This document shows positions 1-5,934 of a stretch of 8,286 bases of DNA, piece by piece. Origin of the DNA: Synergistaceae bacterium. GTDB taxonomy: Bacteria; Synergistota; Synergistia; Synergistales; Aminobacteriaceae. The notes beneath the pieces were generated by a model that saw nothing but the letters and a program-made list of their open reading frames with translations, was not told where the DNA came from and ran no database searches. The DNA is taken from positions 1 through 8,286 of the forward strand of contig JAFVEW010000194.1 of assembly GCA_017475805.1 (NCBI GenBank), written 5' to 3'. How positions within the stretch are numbered: position 1 is the first letter of the stretch; the number at the start of each line of letters is the position of its first letter. The position numbers were made by a program, and so were the translations under genes.

Positions 1-9
1 AAATCCAAA

Positions 10-32
10 CTCCTCAGTAAAATTTTTAGGAG
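10..32 (+). promoter_or_regulatory. Possible weak hairpin over the TRAP receptor ribosome binding site
   Basis: CTCCT at 10-14 can pair with AGGAG at 28-32, which is the core of the Shine-Dalgarno of the TRAP receptor gene. The stem is only five base pairs with a 13-base loop and sits at the window edge, so it may be chance or part of a larger structure that is cut off. No promoter can be identified in the 43 bases available. Confidence 0.2.
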
Positions 33-43
33 GTTTTTCATAA

Positions 44-1021
44 ATGAAAAAGTTTTTTGCGGCAATTTTATTAACGGCTTTGCTTGTTGCACCTGCGGCG
101 GCTGATGTTGTTCTTCAACTCGGCTTTGAAAATTCAATGAGTGAACCTATCGGCCAAGCTCTCGCGAAATGGCAGGAACTTTTAGCGGCTCGTAACACGG
201 GCTTAACGATGGAAATTTTCCCAGACTCACAGCTCGGCAACAAAACAGATTTAATTGACCAAATGCTGCTCGGCGAACCCGTAATGACTCTTGCTGACGG
301 AGCTTTCTTTGCTGATTACGGCGTGCCGGATATGGGAATAGTTTTCGGGCCGTTCCTTTTCGCAAACTGGGACGAGTGCTGGAAATTAATTCAGTCCGAC
401 TGGTGGAAAGAACAGTGCGACAAACTTAACTCAATGGGAATTAAACTCGTCGCTGCTAACTGGGCTTACGGCGAAAGACATACGCTCACAACAAAGCCCG
501 TTAAAACTGTCGACGACCTCAAAGGTCTTCAGATTAGAGTCCCGACTAACCAAATTCAGACTAAGGGCTTTGAAGTTTTAGGCGCGACGCCTGTCGGAAT
601 GAGCTTGGGCGACGTTTATACAGCGTTACAGCAGGGAACGATTGACGGCGGCGAAAACCCGTTAAGCACTCTTTACGGACGCAAACATCATGAAGTCGCG
701 AAATATTTAATCCTTGACGGCCACGTCTTGAATTTTACAAACTGGATTTGCTCGTCAATGTGGTTTGACGGCCTCACGGAAGAACAGCAGAAGGCTCTTG
801 TTGAGACAGGCTACGAAGCAGGCGTTTATAATAATGAACTTCAGTCAAAGGCCAATGATTACTATCGCGGCTTAATGGAAAAAGAGGGCGTTACAGTTAC
901 TGTTCCTGACGAAGAAGTTTTGAAAGGCTTTAGAGAAAAAGCTCAGGACTTTTATAAACTCGGCAATTTATTCAAATGGTCAGATGGCCTCTATGAGAGA
1001 GTCAAAGACGCAATGAAATAA
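44..1021 (+). CDS. TRAP transporter substrate-binding protein, DctP family
   Basis: Periplasmic solute receptor of a tripartite ATP-independent (TRAP) transporter, which captures an organic acid (often a carboxylate) and hands it to the DctQ/DctM membrane subunits for ion-driven uptake. The 325-residue product is full length for the family. Residues 1-20 form a classical signal peptide (Lys-Lys, hydrophobic core, APAAA|D cleavage site). Family hallmarks are visible: LGNKTDLIDQML near 64-75, the LKGLQIRVP segment with the conserved ligand-carboxylate arginine at about R165, the LGATPVGMSLGDVYTALQQG block at 179-198, and DGGENP at 201-206. AGGAGGT at 28-34, nine bases before the ATG, fixes the start. 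No dctQ or dctM is seen and a terminator follows directly, so the membrane genes, if linked, lie upstream of the window. The ligand cannot be named from sequence; the conserved arginine suggests a carboxylate (family knowledge). Confidence 0.95.
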   Translation: MKKFFAAILLTALLVAPAAADVVLQLGFENSMSEPIGQALAKWQELLAARNTGLTMEIFPDSQLGNKTDLIDQMLLGEPVMTLADGAFFADYGVPDMGIVFGPFLFANWDECWKLIQSDWWKEQCDKLNSMGIKLVAANWAYGERHTLTTKPVKTVDDLKGLQIRVPTNQIQTKGFEVLGATPVGMSLGDVYTALQQGTIDGGENPLSTLYGRKHHEVAKYLILDGHVLNFTNWICSSMWFDGLTEEQQKALVETGYEAGVYNNELQSKANDYYRGLMEKEGVTVTVPDEEVLKGFREKAQDFYKLGNLFKWSDGLYERVKDAMK

Positions 1022-1039
1022 CAATTAGAGTTTAGGTGT

Positions 1040-1076
1040 GAGGAATTAGGAATTAAAATCCTGATTCCTCTTTTTT
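1040..1076 (+). terminator. Intrinsic terminator after the TRAP receptor gene
   Basis: GAGGAAT (1040-1046) pairs with ATTCCTC (1064-1070), T1047 forms a wobble with G1063, and AGGA (1048-1051) pairs with TCCT (1059-1062). This gives a 12-pair stem with a seven-base loop followed by six T residues at 1071-1076. It begins 18 bases after the stop codon and is a textbook Rho-independent terminator. It separates the TRAP receptor gene from the SH3b gene downstream. Confidence 0.9.
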
Positions 1077-1101
1077 AACGATAATTTATAAAAAATTCAT
1101 C

Positions 1102-1830
1102 ATGAAAATTTCAAAATTTATATTCGCGTTATCAATTTGCGTTTTAATATTTATTTTTAATTCTCTTTCTGCAGTGCTTGCTGACCCTGTTCCAAAATTT
1201 CAAAGTTTCCCGACACTTGGACGCTGTACGGGCAATAGCGTAAGACTTCGTGAAGATCCAAGCACCGAGTCTGAAATTCTTGGCAGACTTAACACGGGTG
1301 ATTGCGCCGTTGTTCTTGATAAATTCGTAACTGACGGCAATACATGGTATGAAGTCGATAATCCCTTTGACGAAGGCTCGGCTTTCATGTTCGGAAAATA
1401 TCTTGAACCTGTTTATCTTGAAGAGCATCAAGTTAATCCTTTACATAAGCTAATAATGAATCTTTATTTGACTTTTGGAATAACACCAGAAAAAGCTGAA
1501 AAATTATCAGGTAAACCTAAATCTAAAAATCGCGAAGTTATCGGTGCAGATTCATTCGAGCGTATTAATATGGATTACGGCAATTTCAGCCTTGAATATT
1601 TAGCTAATAGTCTAACGTCAGTAAGAGTTCAAAAAGGCAAAAAACCTTTCGGCGATATTAAAATCGGTTCGGACGCAAGCGAACTTATAGAGGTTTTCGG
1701 CGAACCTAACCAAAAGGACGAAAATCTCTACAGTTATCAAGACGGCGAAATGACTTTTATAACTTTTGAACTTAAAAATCAAAAAGTCAGCAGTATGGGC
1801 TATCAAGTTTATTACGACATTGAAGAATAA
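1102..1830 (+). CDS. Secreted bacterial SH3b-domain protein with a two-part C-terminal region
   Basis: Function unknown. The 242-residue product begins with a signal peptide (residues 1-27, long hydrophobic core, cleavage likely after AVLA), so it acts outside the cytoplasm. Residues about 42-104 match a bacterial SH3 (SH3b) domain: NSVRLREDPSTESEILGRL, then GDCAVVL and NTWYEV, and a closing GKYLEP. Such domains often bind cell-wall peptides. Residues 128-181 and 186-238 look like two diverged copies of one unit, each with a Gly-x-Pro turn (SGKP at 136-139, FGEP at 199-202) followed by an aromatic/hydrophobic strand pattern and a Val-Ser or Ser-Val close. This recalls small SmpA/BLIP-like modules, but that assignment is inference. 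No lipobox or catalytic motif is visible. There is no Shine-Dalgarno before the ATG; the upstream bases are AT-rich, so the start rests on the signal peptide. A terminator precedes the gene, so it needs its own promoter. Confidence 0.8.
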   Translation: MKISKFIFALSICVLIFIFNSLSAVLADPVPKFQSFPTLGRCTGNSVRLREDPSTESEILGRLNTGDCAVVLDKFVTDGNTWYEVDNPFDEGSAFMFGKYLEPVYLEEHQVNPLHKLIMNLYLTFGITPEKAEKLSGKPKSKNREVIGADSFERINMDYGNFSLEYLANSLTSVRVQKGKKPFGDIKIGSDASELIEVFGEPNQKDENLYSYQDGEMTFITFELKNQKVSSMGYQVYYDIEE

Positions 1831-1842
1831 AAAATAAATTTT

Positions 1843-1872
1843 GCCTCCGTATTATAATTTTCACACGGAGGT
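1843..1872 (+). promoter_or_regulatory. Hairpin sequestering the kinase Shine-Dalgarno; includes a TATAAT box in its loop
   Basis: CCTCCGT at 1844-1850 is the exact complement of ACGGAGG at 1865-1871, and the flanking G1843-T1872 can wobble, giving an eight-pair stem with a 14-base loop. The right arm contains GGAGGT (1867-1872), the ribosome binding site of the TTG-started kinase gene at 1881. The stem is followed by GTTTTATC, so it could also act as a weak terminator for the SH3b gene. The loop holds a perfect TATAAT at 1853-1858, but no -35 hexamer is recognisable at the right distance. If that box is a real -10, transcripts starting near 1865 would lack the left arm and have a free ribosome binding site. 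The pairing is directly visible; function is inferred. Confidence 0.5.
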
Positions 1873-1880
1873 GTTTTATC

Positions 1881-3350
1881 TTGAATTATTATCTTTGTTT
1901 CGATGCCGGAACTCAGAGCGTAAAAGTCGCAATCTATGACGAACAAGGCAATCAAATAGCTGTCGACGTAAATCCTACGACTCTTAATTATCCGCAGGCC
2001 GGATGGGTCGAAATGGACGTCCACGAATATTTTGAGCTCGTTTTGAAGGGCGCAGGACATTGCGTCGAGATTATGCGTGAAAAAAATCTTAATGTGAATT
2101 TAATCCGCTCTATCATGGGCGACGGAATTATTTGCGGCATTGCAGGCATTAATTCAGAAGGCCGCGCCATCACTCCTTACATAAATTATTTAGACTCTCG
2201 AACTCAAGCCGACGCTGACGAACTTTCAAAATTAAATTTAGATAGTTGGGCAAAAGAGACAGGAAATCCTGAGCCTTTATGTTTATTCCCCGCGATGCAC
2301 GCACGATGGCTGTTAAAAAATTTTAAAAACGTAAAAGAAATAAAAAAATTTGTCCATAATGCTCCATATATTTTAATGAATTTAGCAGGACTTAAAGCCG
2401 AAGACGCTTTCATAGACTGGGGAGCAATGTCAGGCTGGGGACTTGGCTATAACGTTATAAAAAAAGAATGGTCAGACGAACAGTTAAAAATCTTAGGAAT
2501 AGACAAAAATTTAATGCCCGCAATTAAAAAGCCTTACGAAATAATCGGCAAACTTTCAAAAAAATACGCGGATATTACAGGCTTACCCGAAGGAATTTCA
2601 ATTTGCGCCGGAGCAGGCGATACTATGCAATCATTATTAGCCTGCGGAGTTTATGAACCCGGCCACGCCGTTGACGTTGCTGGGACTTGTTCAATGTTCT
2701 GTATCTCGACGAATGGAATAATTCCGGGTCTTTCGCAAAAAGGTAACGGATTAATCTTTAATTCTGGAACTTTACCTGATACTTATTTTTATTGGGGCTT
2801 TGTCAGAACAGGCGGCCTTGCTCTCCGATGGTTTAGAGATAACGTCTGCAACAGACCCGGTGATGATATTTATTACAAATATCTCAGCGACGGCGCAGAA
2901 AAGCTCCCTAACGGTGCTGACGGCGTGAGATTTTTGCCATGGCTTACGGGCGGCCCTGAAGGTTTCAGAGAAGTTCGCGGCTGCTTCATTAACATGGGAA
3001 TGGATACGAATCAATTTATTTTATGGCGCGCAGTCCTTGAAGCAATCGCAGGAGAATATTCAGAAATTGCTGAACGCGCCCGTAAAGCCGGAACTCCTAT
3101 AGATAGAATCATAATCACCGAAGGCGGAAGCAAAGATAAACTTTGGAATCAAATTAAAGCCGACATGATTCAAGCTGAAACTTTAACGTTAAAAACTGGC
3201 GGAGCTTTAGCTCTTAATGCTGTAGTTGCGGCCTACGCTGTAGGAAATTTGAAAGACCTCAAAGCTAAAATCAACGAAGACTTAACTGAAACAGGCCATT
3301 TCAAGCCTAAAGAAAAATTAACGCTTCCCGAAATTCCTTTTAAGATTTAA
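1881..3350 (+). CDS. FGGY-family carbohydrate kinase (xylulokinase-like)
   Basis: Cytoplasmic ATP-dependent sugar kinase. The 489-residue length and two-domain actin-like fold match xylulokinase and related FGGY kinases. Visible signatures: the N-terminal phosphate-binding loop FDAGTQSVKVAIYDEQG at 7-23, the GWVEMD strand at 41-46, the likely catalytic aspartate in GAGDTMQS (D247), GTCSMF at 268-273, WLTGGPEGF at 354-362, and the C-terminal adenosine motif ITEGGSKDKLWNQIKADM at 412-429. The last usually reads GGGA-K/R-S in the family, so the glycine cluster is slightly atypical. The start is TTG, chosen because GGAGGT (1867-1872) lies eight bases upstream and the conserved N-terminus begins there. 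hisC follows after 20 bases, suggesting co-transcription, though no biochemical link is obvious. Substrate (xylulose, ribulose or another polyol) cannot be fixed from sequence, so no symbol is given. Confidence 0.88.
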   Translation: MNYYLCFDAGTQSVKVAIYDEQGNQIAVDVNPTTLNYPQAGWVEMDVHEYFELVLKGAGHCVEIMREKNLNVNLIRSIMGDGIICGIAGINSEGRAITPYINYLDSRTQADADELSKLNLDSWAKETGNPEPLCLFPAMHARWLLKNFKNVKEIKKFVHNAPYILMNLAGLKAEDAFIDWGAMSGWGLGYNVIKKEWSDEQLKILGIDKNLMPAIKKPYEIIGKLSKKYADITGLPEGISICAGAGDTMQSLLACGVYEPGHAVDVAGTCSMFCISTNGIIPGLSQKGNGLIFNSGTLPDTYFYWGFVRTGGLALRWFRDNVCNRPGDDIYYKYLSDGAEKLPNGADGVRFLPWLTGGPEGFREVRGCFINMGMDTNQFILWRAVLEAIAGEYSEIAERARKAGTPIDRIIITEGGSKDKLWNQIKADMIQAETLTLKTGGALALNAVVAAYAVGNLKDLKAKINEDLTETGHFKPKEKLTLPEIPFKI

Positions 3351-3370
3351 GGAGAAATTTTTACAAAATC

Positions 3371-4438
3371 ATGAGCAGATTTTTACACTCAAAGTTTAAT
3401 GCTTCGACTCTTGACCCTTATGATACAAGCGAAGAACTTGAAAGCATGAACGGCTATGTGCGTCTTAATACGAACGAGTCGCCGTTTGAGCCTTCAGTGA
3501 ATTTAATAAAAAGTGTTCGTTCAGCGGCTGGAACTTTGAATTTTTATCCTGACCCCGACTGCAGGAAACTGCGTGAAAAATTAGCGGATTTAATGAGCGT
3601 TAAGCCTTCAGAAATCGTTTTCGGCAACGGGAGCGACGAAATTTTGAATTTTTTATTCTCGGCTTTCTGCGAACACGGCGCGGCTTTTCCTGATATTACT
3701 TACTCGTTTTATAAAATTTTAGCGAAATTTCACGGTGTTGATTTTATTCAAATTCCTTTAGACGAAAATTTTTGCGTCAATCCCGATGATTATAAAAATC
3801 TTAATGGCCGAACGATTTTCATAGTTAATCCTAACGCTCCGACTGGAATTTTTTTAAGTTTAGATGATATCGAAAAAGTTATAAATCAAAATCCCGACAG
3901 CTTAATCATTATTGACGAGGCTTATATAGATTTTGGCGGCGAGAGTGCTAAAAAACTAATTAACGAGTATAAAAATTTAGTTGTCGTTCGGACATTTTCA
4001 AAATCCCGTTCACTTGCCGGAGCCCGTCTCGGCTGGTGCATGGCCTGCGAAGAAATTGCAAAAGATATTAACGACATTAAAAACACCGTCGCGCCGTATA
4101 ATATCAACGCAATGACTCAAGCGGCAGGACTTGCGGCTCTTGAAGACGAAGAAACAACTCAAAAGAACGTGAAATTAATTAAGAGTGTCCGCGACAACAC
4201 TAAAAACAGACTTAGAGAAATGGGCTTTGAAGTTTTAGATTCGTCGACGAATTTTTTATTTGTACGTCATGAAAGAGTCAGCGGCGAAAAAATTTTCGAG
4301 GTTCTAAAACGCTGCAGAATTATGATTAGACATTTTAACAATCCTGAAAAAATCTCGAATTTCAATAGAATTACAATCGGCACAGCCGAACAAATGCAAA
4401 TTATGCTTGAAGTGTTGAGGAGGGTAATCAAAAAATGA
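3371..4438 (+). CDS. hisC: Histidinol-phosphate aminotransferase
   Basis: PLP-dependent class I/II aminotransferase that converts imidazole-acetol phosphate and glutamate to histidinol phosphate and 2-oxoglutarate in histidine synthesis. The 355 residues match HisC length. Visible motifs are RLNTNESPF at 31-39, FYPDPDCRKLRE at 58-69, GNGSDE at 85-90 (cofactor phosphate region), NPNAPTG at 153-159, DEAYIDF at 182-188 (PLP-ring aspartate), the Schiff-base lysine K211 in TFSKSRSLAGARLGW, and RITIGT near the C-terminus holding the substrate-binding arginine. The preferred start gives a typical HisC N-terminus, although the nearest Shine-Dalgarno-like GGAG (3351-3354) lies 16 bases upstream, longer than usual, and abuts the kinase stop codon. 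The stop overlaps the hisB start by ATGA, pointing to translational coupling. Some close HisC relatives also act on phenylalanine or tyrosine precursors; the hisB neighbour favours the histidine role. Confidence 0.94.
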   Translation: MSRFLHSKFNASTLDPYDTSEELESMNGYVRLNTNESPFEPSVNLIKSVRSAAGTLNFYPDPDCRKLREKLADLMSVKPSEIVFGNGSDEILNFLFSAFCEHGAAFPDITYSFYKILAKFHGVDFIQIPLDENFCVNPDDYKNLNGRTIFIVNPNAPTGIFLSLDDIEKVINQNPDSLIIIDEAYIDFGGESAKKLINEYKNLVVVRTFSKSRSLAGARLGWCMACEEIAKDINDIKNTVAPYNINAMTQAAGLAALEDEETTQKNVKLIKSVRDNTKNRLREMGFEVLDSSTNFLFVRHERVSGEKIFEVLKRCRIMIRHFNNPEKISNFNRITIGTAEQMQIMLEVLRRVIKK

Positions 4439-5022
4439 GACAAGCTGAAATCAATCGAGAAACAAAAGAAACTCAAATAATTTTAGCTCTTGACCTTGAC
4501 GGTGAAGGACGCAACGACATTAAAACAGGCTGCGGTTTTCTTGACCATATGCTGACGTTGTTTGCCGCGCATGGACGCTTTGACTTAAAAATTAACTGCA
4601 CCGGCGACACTTGGGTCGATTATCATCACACTGTTGAAGACGTTGGAATTTGTTTAGGCCAAGCCTTTAATCAAGCTCTTGGCGACAAGAAGGGCATAAA
4701 TCGCTACGGCAATTTTATTTTGCCTATGGACGAAGTTTTAATTTTGACGGCAATAGATTTTTCAGGGCGTGCTCATCTTGGCTGGGACGTAAACATTGTG
4801 CCAAAAAAGGTCGGAGAGTTTGACACTGAACTTGCTTTAGAATTTTGGCTTGCTTTTGTGAGAAATGCTCTCTGTACGTTGCATTTTAAGCAATTTGCAG
4901 GCTTAAACGCTCATCACATAATCGAATGTGCTTTCAAATCCGCAGCTCGAAGCATAGCTCAGGCCGTGAAAATTAATCCTGAATACAAAGACGAAATTCC
5001 TTCAACTAAGGGCTTGATATAA
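4435..5022 (+). CDS. hisB: Imidazoleglycerol-phosphate dehydratase
   Basis: Manganese-dependent dehydratase that converts imidazole glycerol phosphate to imidazole-acetol phosphate, the substrate of the HisC encoded just before it. The 195-residue protein is the monofunctional type, without the histidinol-phosphatase domain fused in E. coli HisB. All metal and substrate motifs are present: GFLDHML at 34-40, the DYHHTVEDVGI block at 62-72 with its histidine pair and glutamate, and the second metal motif AHHIIE at 159-164 followed by FKSAAR. The C-terminal PSTKGLI is typical. GAGGAGGG at 4417-4424, inside hisC, is placed ten bases before the ATG, and start and stop overlap as ATGA. No further his gene follows; the next gene is convergent. 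Expected to work as a large homo-oligomer in the cytoplasm (family knowledge). Confidence 0.97.
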   Translation: MRQAEINRETKETQIILALDLDGEGRNDIKTGCGFLDHMLTLFAAHGRFDLKINCTGDTWVDYHHTVEDVGICLGQAFNQALGDKKGINRYGNFILPMDEVLILTAIDFSGRAHLGWDVNIVPKKVGEFDTELALEFWLAFVRNALCTLHFKQFAGLNAHHIIECAFKSAARSIAQAVKINPEYKDEIPSTKGLI

Positions 5023-5043
5023 ATATTAGCTAAAGAACAAACC

Positions 5044-5087
5044 GTCTGTGTCACGGAATTTATACGTGAATTTTCCGCGACACAGGC
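5044..5087. terminator. Long hairpin in the convergent gap, probable terminator region
   Basis: GTCTGTGTC (5044-5052) pairs with GACACAGGC (5079-5087) with one T-G wobble. After a single A-C mismatch, CGGAA (5054-5058) pairs with TTCCG (5073-5077), leaving a 14-base loop. The hairpin lies between the ends of hisB and the convergent minus-strand gene. Read on the plus strand it has no T-run after it; read on the minus strand it is followed by a T-rich but broken stretch (GGTTTGTTCTTT). It may therefore end transcription imperfectly from the right, or act as a 3' stabilising structure for the hisB message. Confidence 0.55.
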
Positions 5088-5116
5088 TCAATAAGAAATA
5101 TTTGAGTGCGTCAATT

Positions 5117-5842
5117 TTAATTTTTATTTGGGTCGGTGAAAAATGTTACAAGCTCTTTCTCGTTGAAGTATGTAGGCAGTCCTCCATTCAAGCTGGATAG
5201 CCCCATTTCCTTTGCTGTCTTTTCTGCAAAATTCACTGCTTTTTTCGAGATAAGGCCATCTCTTGTAATACCGAAGCCCAAGTCATAAATAAATTCTGTA
5301 ATTATTCCGTCCACGCAGATAATACTTAACGTCTCTGGTAATTCTCCGCTCGGACCATAATAAGGTCCATATATAGTGACGGAATTTCCTTTGACATGTC
5401 CTATATTGCGGATGGAGTCCCCAAAAAATTTTTCCAAAACTTTTACATCCGCACCAACGCGCAAACCCCGAAAATCAAAATTAGGATCGTTAGTCTTAAA
5501 TATCAATGTTCCAAATTTTTTTTCTCTCCAAGAATAAGCGAGAACAAGTGTTTTATCTTTTGCATAAACCCTATTCCACTCGACTTTAGATAATAACGGC
5601 TTGTCATCCTCTCCCCATTCTGTGTACTCGCGCTCTTTTCTTGTGAGCCGGACTTCAAAAATCGGCTTGTTAAAATTTACAATTTTTGAAGCAAATTCAG
5701 AAAAATTTTTCGTGAGAGCTTCCATTTTTTTATTAAATCTTTCGGCCTTTTGGGAGTTAAAATTTTCATAAAACGCGAAACACGGGGATAAATATATAGC
5801 CGAGTAAAACGCGACAAGGACTAACACTAACATTTTTTTCAT
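5117..5842 (-). CDS. Secreted protein of unknown function
   Basis: I do not recognise a named family. The 241-residue product has a clear signal peptide at residues 1-23 (MKK, then a leucine/valine-rich core, ending PCFA before FYENF); the cysteine at 21 sits in LSPC, not a good lipobox, so a soluble periplasmic or exported protein is more likely than a lipoprotein. Residues 25-58 are charged and helix-prone. Residues 60-120 look beta-rich with alternating hydrophobic and charged positions. Residues about 126-188 (RGLRVGADVKVLEKFFGDS, then a tyrosine/glycine patch and ICVDGIITEFIYDLG) resemble the last module of the SH3b protein at 1102-1830. GGAGGT lies 12 bases before the ATG, supporting the start. 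A terminator separates it from trpB upstream, so it probably has its own promoter; only a TAGAAT-like -10 is visible there, without a good -35. Confidence 0.75.
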   Translation of the reverse strand: MKKMLVLVLVAFYSAIYLSPCFAFYENFNSQKAERFNKKMEALTKNFSEFASKIVNFNKPIFEVRLTRKEREYTEWGEDDKPLLSKVEWNRVYAKDKTLVLAYSWREKKFGTLIFKTNDPNFDFRGLRVGADVKVLEKFFGDSIRNIGHVKGNSVTIYGPYYGPSGELPETLSIICVDGIITEFIYDLGFGITRDGLISKKAVNFAEKTAKEMGLSSLNGGLPTYFNEKELVTFFTDPNKN

Positions 5843-5875
5843 TTTGAGAAAAATACCTCCGGGAAAATTCTATCA

Positions 5876-5913
5876 CGAAAACAGAAAAGCCCCCTGAAAA
5901 CTTCAGAGAGCTT
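5876..5913 (-). terminator. Intrinsic terminator after the trpB2 gene
   Basis: Read on the minus strand, AAGCTCTCTGAA and TTCAGGGGGCTT form a 12-pair stem (two G-T wobbles) around a three-base GTT loop, at plus-strand positions 5887-5913. It is followed by TTCTGTTTTC (5886 down to 5877), a T-rich though interrupted tail. It begins 22 bases after the trpB2 stop codon, in the 92-base gap before the secreted-protein gene on the same strand, and so probably ends the trpB2 transcript. Confidence 0.8.
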
Positions 5914-5934
5914 GTGAAATTTTTTTCTAATTTC

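Noticed and set aside
1144..1431. 95-codon open frame on the minus strand opposite the SH3b gene
   Set aside because: No Shine-Dalgarno or recognisable domain; the plus strand encodes a signal peptide and SH3b domain over the same bases.
1843..1872. Inverted repeat as an insertion-sequence end or attachment site
   Set aside because: No transposase or integrase, no target duplication, and the right arm is explained by the Shine-Dalgarno of the kinase gene.
4435..4438. hisC-hisB overlap as a frameshifted fusion
   Set aside because: Both proteins are complete at normal family lengths, and hisB has its own strong ribosome binding site; the ATGA overlap is ordinary translational coupling.
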